A stretch of DNA of 10,075 nt from Verrucomicrobiota bacterium. Lineage in GTDB: Bacteria; Verrucomicrobiota; Verrucomicrobiia; Limisphaerales; UBA11358. Of this stretch, positions 1 through 5,445 are shown one piece after another (the stretch's first letter is position 1; every line of letters begins with the position of its first letter). The position numbers and the translations under genes were made by a program. Under the pieces are notes generated by a model, which saw only the letters and a list, made by a program, of their open reading frames with translations, did not search any database and was not told the DNA's origin. Location of the stretch: NCBI GenBank assembly GCA_021323835.1, contig JAJPKI010000221.1, positions 1 through 10,075 on the forward strand. The letters are read 5' to 3'.

Positions 1-390
1 CGGACAGATTGCGGCGAGAAAATTATTTTTTTCGGCGGTGAGCATTCGTTCGTCGAAATGCGTTCCCGGCGAAAGGATTTGTGTGACTTCGCGTTTGACC
101 AATTTTCCCGGACGCGCATCTTCTAGTTGCTCACAAATGGCAACTTTGCGTCCGGCGCGAAGAATTTTCCCGATATAACCGTTCGCGGCGTGAAATGGCA
201 GACCGCACATCGGCACGCCATTTCGAGCGGTGAGCGCGAGATTGAGAATTTGCGCGCCGGATTGCGCGTCCTCAAAAAACATTTCATAAAAATCGCCGAG
301 ACGGAAAAGCAGTAGCGCGTCTTTGGGCAATTCGCCTTTGATGCGGCGATACTGCGCCATCATCGGCGTGAGTTGAGGTTCGGCAGACAT
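1..390 (-). CDS. mutS: DNA mismatch repair protein MutS, N-terminal 130 residues (partial, runs off the left edge)
   Basis: MutS binds mismatched bases in newly replicated DNA and starts methyl-independent or MutL-dependent repair in the cytoplasm. Read on the minus strand from an ATG at 388-390, the frame stays open to base 1. It begins MSAEPQLTPMMAQYRRIKGE and continues with LLLFRLGDFYEMFFEDA, which contains the mismatch-recognition F-x-E signature (F-Y-E) of MutS domain I. Then follow LTARNGVPMCGLPFHA and GRKVAICEQLEDA, both well-conserved MutS domain I blocks, and a VKREVTQILSPGT block. The start fits the family, which usually opens a few residues before the T-P-M-M-x-Q-Y block. No clear Shine-Dalgarno sequence precedes it. 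It diverges from glnB across a 102-bp gap. The clamp, lever and ATPase domains lie outside the window, so intactness cannot be judged. The identity is secure. Confidence 0.95.
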   Translation of the reverse strand, partial: MSAEPQLTPMMAQYRRIKGELPKDALLLFRLGDFYEMFFEDAQSGAQILNLALTARNGVPMCGLPFHAANGYIGKILRAGRKVAICEQLEDARPGKLVKREVTQILSPGTHFDERMLTAEKNNFLAAICP

Positions 391-416
391 GCGGCGGAGA
401 AGTTAGCGGCGCGCGC

Positions 417-441
417 GAACAAAATCGAACAAGTTTTGTTC
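417..441. promoter_or_regulatory. Cluster of three GAACAA half-sites between mutS and glnB (possible operator)
   Basis: GAACAAAA at 417-424 is repeated perfectly in inverted orientation as TTTTGTTC at 434-441. A further GAACAA at 427-432 pairs with the same TTGTTC across three bases. Two direct half-sites are exactly 10 bp apart (417 and 427), about one helical turn, and a third faces them. This could be an operator for either divergent gene, or a small hairpin. No regulator can be named. Confidence 0.35.
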
Positions 442-452
442 ACAATTCAAGA

Positions 453-480
453 TTTGCAAAATTCAAAATGGGTCTACAAT
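453..480 (+). promoter_or_regulatory. Candidate sigma-70-type promoter for glnB
   Basis: TTTGCA at 453-458 and TACAAT at 475-480 are separated by 16 bp. The -10 element matches the TATAAT consensus at 5 of 6 positions and the -35 at 4 of 6. Transcription would start near 487, only a few bases before the ATG at 493, so the mRNA would be nearly leaderless. That would agree with the lack of a Shine-Dalgarno sequence here. I see no sigma-54 (GG-N10-GC) promoter, although that type is common for PII genes in Proteobacteria. Confidence 0.3.
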
Positions 481-492
481 GGATTTTAGCCT

Positions 493-831
493 ATGAAAAA
501 AATCGAAGCCATCATCAAGCCGTTCAAACTTACGGAAGTTAAAGACGCGCTGAACGAACTTGGAATTGCCGGCATGACCGTGACCGAAGTCAAAGGCTTT
601 GGCCGCCAGAAGGGTCACACCGAAATTTATCGCGGCAGCGAATACACCGTGGATTTTTTGCCGAAAATAAAAATTGAGGCGGTCCTCGCCGACTCGCAAG
701 TCAAGGCCGCCGTCGAAGCCATTATCAAGGCCGCCAAGACGGGAAAAATTGGCGACGGAAAAATTTTTGTCTCGCCCATTGACGAAGCCATTCGTATCCG
801 CACGGATGAACGCGGCGAAAGCGCGGTTTAA
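493..831 (+). CDS. glnB: Nitrogen regulatory protein PII
   Basis: This is a trimeric cytoplasmic signal protein that senses 2-oxoglutarate and ATP/ADP and adjusts nitrogen assimilation through partner proteins. The 112-residue length is typical. It opens MKKIEAIIKPFKLTEVKDAL, the standard PII beginning. The T-loop (about residues 37-55) carries the uridylylation tyrosine Y51 in G-S-E-Y-T-V-D-F, with Y46 also present. The B-loop nucleotide site is seen as T-G-K-I-G-D-G-K-I-F-V at about 82-92, and the C-loop arginines follow in R-I-R-T-D-E-R-G-E near 101-108. All binding residues appear intact. No amtB, glnA or glnD lies in view, so a GlnK-like role tied to ammonium transport is not indicated, and GlnB versus GlnK is uncertain. 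The stop codon shares TTAA with the stop of the convergent phosphatase gene. Confidence 0.96.
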   Translation: MKKIEAIIKPFKLTEVKDALNELGIAGMTVTEVKGFGRQKGHTEIYRGSEYTVDFLPKIKIEAVLADSQVKAAVEAIIKAAKTGKIGDGKIFVSPIDEAIRIRTDERGESAV

Positions 832-1772
832 TCCATCAATGCCGCGAAACGTAATCCGCGCGTGCTTACGCGCAATTCATTGAAGCCGAATTCTTCCATA
901 ATTGATTCGTAAATCAAAATGCCGGTGAGAATGACATCAGCGCGCGATTTCGGCAGGCCGGGGATTTCTTTACGTTGCGTCAGCGGCAATTTCCACAATT
1001 TTTTTCGATGCGACTGGATTTGTTTCAACTGCAAGTGAATTGCTTCAATTTTTCCACGGTCGTAGCGCTCCAATTTTAATTCCATTTTGGCGAGCAACGT
1101 TGCCGTTCCACCGGTTCCAGCCAATTGCACTACGCCGGATTTTTTTTCGCGCTCCAACGCCGGTTGTAATTTCGGACGCACTTCGGTTTGAAGAAAATTT
1201 TTGAGCCAGTCGCGGCATTTTGAAAATTCTTCCGCTGTCGGCGGGTCGCTGTGCGGAATTTTTTCCATGAGTCGCACCGTGCCGATTTGAAAACTTTCGG
1301 CGAAATGCTTTTCGTTGCCGAGACCCAAAATAAATTCCGTGCTTCCGCCGCCGACATCCAGCAACAGCAGTGGCGATTTGCCTAAATCGGAATTCACTGT
1401 GACGCCTTGAAATGCCCATTCGGCTTCCTGTTCGCCGGAAATAATTTCCACTTTAAGATTTGCCGCGCGCTCAATGGTGGAAATCAAATCGTCTTTGTTC
1501 ACGGCATCACGTGCCGCGCTCGTGGCGATAACGCGAATGCTTTCCGCTTCGCGTTCGCGGGCGATTTCCGCAAATTCCCAGACGGCTTCCGCCGTTTTCG
1601 CCACGGCTTCGGGTTGCAAATGGTGCGTGTCGTAAAAATTTTTCCCCAACCGCGTTTGTTTGCTCTCTTCGTGAATGGGCGCTACATCGCGGCCGTGCAC
1701 ATCCGCCACCAACAATTTGATGGAGTTGGTGCCGACGTCAATGACCGCGCGGCGGATGGAGTTCACAGGCAA
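828..1772 (-). CDS. Ppx/GppA family phosphatase (exopolyphosphatase / pppGpp phosphohydrolase type)
   Basis: Members hydrolyse terminal phosphate from polyphosphate or convert pppGpp to ppGpp, using an ASKHA-type fold. The protein is about 314 residues, which is the short form with only the two phosphatase half-domains. It lacks the C-terminal extension of the ~500-residue E. coli enzymes. Visible motifs are V-I-D-V-G-T-N-S (10-17), V-I-A-T-S-A-A-R-D (81-89), S-G-E-Q-E-A-E (112-118, expected to include the catalytic glutamate), L-L-D-V-G-G-G-S-T-E-F (137-147), A-G-T-G-G-T-A-T (218-225), A-D-V-I-L-T-G (278-284) and R-V-S-T-R-G-L-R (301-308). The start is uncertain: TTG at 1772 or GTG at 1766, with no clear Shine-Dalgarno for either. 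It diverges from a SixA-like gene. Substrate choice between polyphosphate and pppGpp cannot be read from the sequence. Confidence 0.93.
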   Translation of the reverse strand: MPVNSIRRAVIDVGTNSIKLLVADVHGRDVAPIHEESKQTRLGKNFYDTHHLQPEAVAKTAEAVWEFAEIAREREAESIRVIATSAARDAVNKDDLISTIERAANLKVEIISGEQEAEWAFQGVTVNSDLGKSPLLLLDVGGGSTEFILGLGNEKHFAESFQIGTVRLMEKIPHSDPPTAEEFSKCRDWLKNFLQTEVRPKLQPALEREKKSGVVQLAGTGGTATLLAKMELKLERYDRGKIEAIHLQLKQIQSHRKKLWKLPLTQRKEIPGLPKSRADVILTGILIYESIMEEFGFNELRVSTRGLRFAALMD

Positions 1773-1866
1773 ATAAATTACGAATCGCCGCCGCCAAAAC
1801 CAAAATGAAAATTGTTACATTTTGCGGTCTTTTGCGTTTTCATTTGAGGCAATGTATTTTGCGCGC

Positions 1867-2358
1867 ATGAATATTTACATTTTACGGCACGGCATCGCAC
1901 TGGAACGCGAAGATTGGAACGGCGACGATTCCAAGCGCCCGCTCACGCGTGACGGTGAAAAACAATTGGAAAAAATTTCCAAGGCGATGAAAAAACTGGA
2001 TTTGGAATTTGATTTGATTTTGTCGAGTCCATTTGAGCGCGCAAAAAAAACTGCGGAAATTGTCGCCGAACAATTGGATTTGAAAAAAATTCTGAAATTT
2101 TCCGGCGATTTAACACCGGAAGGCGACCCGGAAAGTTTAGTTGCAGAAATCAATAAACTAAAACCGGAAAATCCAGTGCTCGTCGGCCACGAACCGTATT
2201 TGAGCAACTTTATTTCACAACTCATTTCCGACGGCGAAATGGAAATGGATTTTAAAAAGGCGGGCTTGTGCAAATTGAAAGCGGAAAGGTTAAAATATGG
2301 CCGTTGCGCGAAATTGTGCTGGTTGCTCACGCCCAAACAAACGGAGTTGATGGCTTAA
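1867..2358 (+). CDS. sixA: SixA-type phosphohistidine phosphatase (histidine phosphatase superfamily)
   Basis: SixA-like proteins remove phosphate from histidine in phosphotransfer or PTS proteins, using a histidine nucleophile. The 163-residue length is close to E. coli SixA (about 161). The start chosen gives MNIYILRHGIALEREDW, with the R-H-G motif (catalytic H8) where the family has it. In-frame upstream starts at 1852 (ATG) and 1822 (TTG) would add residues not usual for SixA. Other superfamily residues are S-S-P-F-E-R-A-K-K-T (53-62, phosphate-binding R58) and V-G-H-E-P (106-110, second catalytic H108). It diverges from the Ppx/GppA gene with a 94-bp gap. Its stop shares TTAA with the stop of dciA. 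Superfamily membership is certain. The protein substrate is inferred from the family only. Confidence 0.9.
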   Translation: MNIYILRHGIALEREDWNGDDSKRPLTRDGEKQLEKISKAMKKLDLEFDLILSSPFERAKKTAEIVAEQLDLKKILKFSGDLTPEGDPESLVAEINKLKPENPVLVGHEPYLSNFISQLISDGEMEMDFKKAGLCKLKAERLKYGRCAKLCWLLTPKQTELMA

Positions 2359-2735
2359 CCAACGCGAAAAGAAATTCTTTGGATTAAATTTTTTCCGAAG
2401 CTGTGCTGCAAGCGGTCCAGAATTTCTTTGCGCCGATAACGAACAATTTCTGAAAGCCAAACATTGCTGTCCACGTTCACGAACAGCGTGCCTTTGTGCA
2501 AATTCGCCGGCTGCGCGTGCGCGACGATTGCCGGGTCAAGCAGCGAATTCCAAACTTTGACGATTTCAATCTCACCGCGCCGCGAATCCATTTTCAAATT
2601 GCCCAAAACGTTAGAAACGATTTTGTCCGCGTTGCGCGCGCGAACCGCCCGCGCCTTTTCTTCCGGCTCGACGTCAACGCCGCGCCATTGCGCCAAAATT
2701 TTTTGGCGCGCGGAGATTTTTCTCGGAATCGGCAC
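2355..2735 (-). CDS. dciA: DciA-like replicative helicase loader (DUF721 family)
   Basis: DciA is the widespread bacterial protein that helps load the DnaB helicase at the origin, in lineages lacking DnaC or DnaI. The 126-residue protein has a basic, charged N-terminal part (1-45) and then the DUF721 core at about 55-110. The core shows I-V-K-V-W-N-S-L-L-D-P-A-I-V-A-H and T-L-F-V-N-V-D-S-N-V-W-L-S-E-I-V, followed by R-Y-R-R-K-E-I-L-D-R-L. The V-W-L-S-E-I pattern followed by a basic amphipathic helix is characteristic. The start is GTG at 2733-2735. An in-frame TGA at 2751-2753 leaves little room for any longer version. It diverges from the membrane-protein operon across a gap holding a short tandem repeat. 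The family call is firm. The function comes from characterised relatives. Confidence 0.87.
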   Translation of the reverse strand: MPIPRKISARQKILAQWRGVDVEPEEKARAVRARNADKIVSNVLGNLKMDSRRGEIEIVKVWNSLLDPAIVAHAQPANLHKGTLFVNVDSNVWLSEIVRYRRKEILDRLQHSFGKNLIQRISFRVG

Positions 2736-2751
2736 GCCCAGAATTAACCAT

Positions 2752-2767
2752 CAAGACACCAAGACAC
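2752..2767. repeat. Perfect 8-bp tandem repeat, CAAGACAC x2, in a dispersed-repeat-like context
   Basis: CAAGACAC occurs at 2752-2759 and again without a break at 2760-2767, followed by AAAGAAA. From memory, runs of CACCAAGACACCAAGACACAAAG type are scattered between genes in Verrucomicrobia and Planctomycetes. The copy here lies between dciA and the divergent operon at 2845. No function is evident. Confidence 0.5.
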
Positions 2768-2821
2768 AAAGAAATTTCTACTCACAATCTATTCCCAAAG
2801 TTTTTTGACTTGCGCGACTCG

Positions 2822-2838
2822 ACTTTGCGATGCAAAGT
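2822..2838. promoter_or_regulatory. 17-bp palindromic operator candidate A, upstream of the membrane-protein/regulator operon
   Basis: ACTTTGC-GAT-GCAAAGT is a perfect 7-bp inverted repeat with a 3-bp centre. It ends six bases before the chosen ATG at 2845. A near-identical palindrome lies before ispH at 3800-3816: 14 of 17 bases match, and the symmetric pair C...G here is T...A there, so symmetry is kept. A second palindrome, ATGCAAA-GTA-TTTGCAT at 2830-2846, overlaps it and reuses its right half. A binding site for the winged-helix protein encoded at 3456-3764 is the natural guess. An mRNA hairpin near the start codon is the alternative. Confidence 0.6.
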
Positions 2839-2844
2839 ATTTGC

Positions 2845-3459
2845 ATGAATTCAAATTGGGCCGAAGAAAATCTACAAACCATCCGCACATTGATGGAGCG
2901 CTCTGCGCTTTATCGCCGCGCGCTTGCACCAATTATGATTTATGCCGGCGTTATCGGCATCGCAACGGGGGGAGCCGGCGGGTTTCTACAAATCAATTCC
3001 ACGCGACAATTCTGCGTGCTTTGGTTGTGCGCGGCAATTATTGCGATTACTGGCGCATTTCTTTTGGCGCGGCAGCAAGCGCTCAAAGACAAAGAACCGT
3101 TTTGGTCATCACCGACACGACGCGTGACAGAAGCGCTATTGCCGCCGCTGGCCGCCGGATTCTGCGCCAGTATGCTGCTCGCGACCTTCAGAAACGATCT
3201 CGCGCCGCTGATTTCGTTCGTTTGGATTTTATTTTACGGCTGTGCATTGTATTCTGCGGGGTTTTTCATGCCGCGAATTGTCCGATGGTTTGGATTGCTT
3301 TTTATCGTTTGTTCATGCGGACTTTTGTTGGCTTACGGCATTATTTGGAAAAATTCCGACCCAAATCCGAACGGCGTCATGGGATTATTCTTTGGCGTGT
3401 TGCATTTAGCGTGCGGTGCGTATTTGTATTTGACGGAAAAGGGAAAGAATGCGGCGTGA
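2845..3459 (+). CDS. Six-helix integral membrane protein of unknown function, paired with a winged-helix regulator
   Basis: I do not recognise a named family. With the ATG at 2845 the protein has 204 residues. A short charged cytoplasmic-looking start (1-26, including T-I-R-T-L-M-E-R-S-A-L-Y-R-R) is followed by about six hydrophobic segments near 28-50, 56-75, 97-115, 121-140, 148-166 and 177-196. There is no signal peptide, catalytic motif or metal-binding motif. An in-frame ATG at 2830 would add five residues, but it lies inside palindromic DNA. The N-terminal T-I-R-x-L-M-E-R-S-x-x-Y-R pattern resembles uncharacterised membrane proteins that I associate with Acidobacteria and Verrucomicrobia. 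Its stop overlaps the regulator start by four bases (GTGA, 3456-3459), so the two are almost surely co-translated, which suggests the regulator serves this protein. Coding is confident; function is unknown. Confidence 0.85.
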   Translation: MNSNWAEENLQTIRTLMERSALYRRALAPIMIYAGVIGIATGGAGGFLQINSTRQFCVLWLCAAIIAITGAFLLARQQALKDKEPFWSSPTRRVTEALLPPLAAGFCASMLLATFRNDLAPLISFVWILFYGCALYSAGFFMPRIVRWFGLLFIVCSCGLLLAYGIIWKNSDPNPNGVMGLFFGVLHLACGAYLYLTEKGKNAA

Positions 3460-3764
3460 ATCCGGAAACTTTTTTACAGCTCGACCGCGTGATTCACGAA
3501 AAAGGCCGGCTGGCGATAATGTCCATGCTCGCCGCGTCGGCGGAATTGTCGTTCACCGAATTGCGCGACGCGTTGGGCATGACCGACGGCAATTTGACGA
3601 CGCACATTAAAGCATTGCAGCAGGAAGGCTACGTTTCCGTCGCAAAATCTTTCAAAGAAAAGCGCCCGCTAACGACGTGTTCGCTGACGACAACCGGACG
3701 CAAAGCGTTTGCTGAATACATTGACCTGCTGGAGAAAATCGTCAAGCAAACCAAATCCAAATAA
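3456..3764 (+). CDS. Small winged-helix transcriptional regulator (MarR/ArsR-like, HTH_34-type)
   Basis: This is a 102-residue single-domain DNA-binding protein. The GTG start at 3456 overlaps the upstream stop, with AGGGA nine bases or so before it. The sequence runs L-D-R-V-I-H-E-K-G-R-L-A-I-M (9-22), then the helix-turn-helix L-S-F-T-E-L-R-D-A-L-G-M-T-D-G-N-L-T-T-H (31-50) with recognition helix D-G-N-L-T-T-H-I-K-A-L. A basic wing follows (V-A-K-S-F-K-E-K-R-P at 62-71), then L-T-T-T-G-R-K-A-F-A-E-Y (78-89) and a C-terminal helix likely to dimerise. This pattern is that of the winged-helix family Pfam calls HTH_34. There is no ligand-binding domain, and the only cysteine is C75, so the signal sensed is not evident. 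Matching palindromes flank its transcription unit at 2822-2838 and before ispH at 3800-3816, and these are its likely targets (inference). Confidence 0.88.
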   Translation: MNPETFLQLDRVIHEKGRLAIMSMLAASAELSFTELRDALGMTDGNLTTHIKALQQEGYVSVAKSFKEKRPLTTCSLTTTGRKAFAEYIDLLEKIVKQTKSK

Positions 3765-3799
3765 TTTTTTTGAACGAAAATGAATAACCGTCGTCAATT

Positions 3800-3816
3800 A
3801 CTTTGTGACACAAAGT
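3800..3816. promoter_or_regulatory. 17-bp palindromic operator candidate B, immediately upstream of ispH
   Basis: ACTTTGTG-A-CACAAAGT is a perfect 8-bp inverted repeat around one base, and it can also be read as 7-3-7. It ends four bases before the ispH ATG at 3821. It matches the palindrome at 2822-2838 at 14 of 17 positions, including both outer ACTTTG/CAAAGT arms. As RNA it could form a seven-pair stem with a GAC loop next to the start codon, so control of translation is possible as well as control by a bound protein. The 56-bp gap between the regulator and ispH otherwise holds only a T-rich run and no Shine-Dalgarno sequence. Confidence 0.6.
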
Positions 3817-3820
3817 TAAT

Positions 3821-4699
3821 ATGAAAATTATTCGCGCGGAACATTTGGGAATGTGCTTTGGCGTGAAAGAAGCCATCGAATTGGCCGAGGAGACGGCAAA
3901 GCGCGAGCCGCTCACGATTTTGGGCGATTTGGTTCATAACGAAACCGTGTTGGCCGAATTGCGGACGAAGGGAATTCGCATCGAACAAAATCCGGCGGCG
4001 GTTCCAACGCAAAACGTGATGATTACGGCGCACGGCGCCTCGGAAAAGAAATTGGACGAAGTGAAAAATCGCGGATTGAAAGTTTTGGAAGCGACGTGCC
4101 CGCTAGTTCACGTGGCACATCGCAATTTGGCGAAACTTGTGCGCGAAGAATTTCATCCAATCATCATTGGTAAGGCTGACCACGTGGAAGTTCGGGGCAT
4201 GACGGAAGATTTGTCTGAATTTGATGTCGTGCTTTCTGAAAGTGACGTATCGAATCTACGCGAACGGGAAAAATTCGGAATCATTTCGCAAACGACGCAA
4301 CCGATTGAAAAGGTTTGCACGCTAGTTCAACTCATTCGCGAACGATTTCCCAATTCCGAAGTTTGTTTCATTGACACGGTTTGCCAACCGACGAAGCAGC
4401 GTCAACGCGCGGCGATTGAACTCGCTCAAACATGCAGTGTTGTCATCGTTGTCGGCGGCGCGAACAGCAACAACACGCAGGAGTTGGTTAAAACCTGTTC
4501 GCAATTTTGTTCGCGCGTTCATCATGTGCAAATGGCAAACGATTTGCGCAAGGAATGGGTTTTTGCCAACGACACAATCGGAATTACTGCTGGCACTTCG
4601 ACGCCGGATTCAATCATCAACGCAGTGCAAGAAAAATTAAATTTATTCGCTCAATCATCAATCAAGGAAAATTATGCAAAACTGGCTGAACTACTTTGA
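3821..4699 (+). CDS. ispH: 4-hydroxy-3-methylbut-2-enyl diphosphate reductase (IspH/LytB)
   Basis: IspH carries out the last step of the MEP pathway, reducing HMBPP to IPP and DMAPP with a [4Fe-4S] cluster in the cytoplasm. The 292-residue length is normal. The three cluster cysteines are present: C12 in H-L-G-M-C-F-G-V, C93 in E-A-T-C-P-L-V, and C188 in D-T-V-C-Q-P-T. Substrate-binding and catalytic residues are also visible: H39 in D-L-V-H-N, H71 in T-A-H-G-A-S, H121 and E123 in D-H-V-E-V-R-G, T158/T159 in S-Q-T-T-Q, S216/N217 in A-N-S-N-N-T, and S260 in A-G-T-S-T-P-D. The start ATG at 3821 gives the usual short M-K-I-I-R-A-E-H beginning. It overlaps the downstream ferritin-like gene by 26 bases. 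A palindrome sits directly before the start, so it may be regulated with the upstream operon (inference). Confidence 0.96.
   Translation: MKIIRAEHLGMCFGVKEAIELAEETAKREPLTILGDLVHNETVLAELRTKGIRIEQNPAAVPTQNVMITAHGASEKKLDEVKNRGLKVLEATCPLVHVAHRNLAKLVREEFHPIIIGKADHVEVRGMTEDLSEFDVVLSESDVSNLREREKFGIISQTTQPIEKVCTLVQLIRERFPNSEVCFIDTVCQPTKQRQRAAIELAQTCSVVIVVGGANSNNTQELVKTCSQFCSRVHHVQMANDLRKEWVFANDTIGITAGTSTPDSIINAVQEKLNLFAQSSIKENYAKLAELL
4664..4668 (+). promoter_or_regulatory. Shine-Dalgarno sequence inside ispH for the ferritin-like gene
   Basis: AAGGA at 4664-4668 lies five bases before the ATG at 4674, within the last codons of ispH. It is one of the few clear ribosome-binding sites in the window. 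It fixes the downstream start and supports a real 26-base gene overlap. Confidence 0.7.
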
Positions 4700-5411
4700 A
4701 CAAAACCGCGCGAACCGTTCGCCGGTTCCATGGGAAAAAGGAATCAATGTCGAGCCGCATTTGCGCAAGCCGCTGATTCGTTCGCTGCAAAAATTTCAAT
4801 TAGGCGAAAGCGGCGAAGGGCGAAAATTAAAAAGTAACGCGCGAAAAACCGGCGACGCGACTTACGCCGTTGCGATTGATTTGTTTATCGGCGAAGAGCA
4901 GGAGCACGCACGGCTGATGGCAAATATTTTACGCGAATTAAATGCGCCGCTGCTCGCAAGCCATTGGAGCGACCATTGTTTCATTTTCATGCGACAATTG
5001 TTCGGCTTGCATCAGGAATTGATGGTGCTGCTGCTTCCGGAAATGATAGCCAAGCGATATTTCCGCGCGTTGCACGATGGCACGAACGATGCGGTTTTGC
5101 GAGCTGTGTTTGCGCAAATTGCACGGGATGAAGACGGTCATTTGGCATTTCATATCGAGTATTTGAGGCACGCGTTTGAAAAAATCTCGTTCACAAAAAA
5201 GATTTTTGCGCTTGTCATCTGGCGGATTCTTTTTCGCGCGACATGCGTGGCTGTGATGCTTGACCACAGGGAAATTTTACGTGCAATTGGAATGAGACCG
5301 CGCCAATTCTGGGACGATTGTGGAAAAATTTTTGATGAAGTGACGGCTGGCATTTTTAGCCCCGCGCATTTGCTTGCGCCTGCAAAATTTCCGGCAACAC
5401 AAATTGGCTAG
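4674..5411 (+). CDS. Ferritin-like diiron-type protein of unknown substrate
   Basis: The 245-residue protein shows the ligand pattern of a four-helix-bundle diiron protein. One E-x-x-H is at E75-H78 (F-I-G-E-E-Q-E-H-A-R) and a second at E153-H156 (A-R-D-E-D-G-H-L-A-F-H). Between them lies a helix with E115 and E123 (H-Q-E-L-M-V-L-L-L-P-E), and an earlier glutamate around E45-E48 could complete the site. Spacing resembles the ferritin/rubrerythrin/diiron oxygenase superfamily. There is no cysteine pair for a rubredoxin domain. A hydrophobic stretch at about 176-197 could be a membrane-contacting helix. The start is set by AAGGA five bases upstream, inside ispH. The overlap implies translation coupled to IspH. 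Possible roles are an oxygenase, an iron or peroxide handler, or a demethylase-like enzyme; none can be preferred. The metal site is inferred from the pattern. Confidence 0.72.
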   Translation: MQNWLNYFEQNRANRSPVPWEKGINVEPHLRKPLIRSLQKFQLGESGEGRKLKSNARKTGDATYAVAIDLFIGEEQEHARLMANILRELNAPLLASHWSDHCFIFMRQLFGLHQELMVLLLPEMIAKRYFRALHDGTNDAVLRAVFAQIARDEDGHLAFHIEYLRHAFEKISFTKKIFALVIWRILFRATCVAVMLDHREILRAIGMRPRQFWDDCGKIFDEVTAGIFSPAHLLAPAKFPATQIG

Positions 5412-5445
5412 ACAAATTTTCAATTCCGGCGCGTCATTAACAGGA

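Noticed and set aside
425..441. LexA/SOS box before mutS
   Set aside because: GAAC at 427-430 and GTTC at 438-441 are separated by seven bases, not the four of the Gram-positive-type box, and the orientation is not that of a TGTTC-N4-GAACA motif. The fit is not good enough.
1407..1808. 133-residue open frame opposite the Ppx/GppA gene
   Set aside because: It is antisense to a gene with clear family motifs, is rich in F, R and G, and has no recognisable domain, so it is a shadow frame.
1832..1860. Promoter for sixA (TTGCGT, 17 bp, TATTTT)
   Set aside because: The match is only 3 of 6 at -35 and 4 of 6 at -10. It would place the transcript start on the ATG. It could be a leaderless promoter but is too weak to list.
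2805..2833. Sigma-70 promoter starting with TTGACT at 2805 for the membrane-protein operon
   Set aside because: The -35 is good, but at 16-18 bp spacing no -10-like hexamer is found (the sequence is around GCGATGC), so the promoter cannot be placed.
2805..3764. A single long plus-strand open frame of about 319 residues
   Set aside because: Only its last 102 residues are coding (the winged-helix regulator from GTG 3456). The upstream part is out of frame with a clearly better hydrophobic membrane protein and has arginine-rich, low-quality composition.
3765..3820. Terminator after the regulator (seven T at 3764-3771)
   Set aside because: No stem precedes the T run, so nothing supports a rho-independent terminator. 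Read-through into ispH remains possible.
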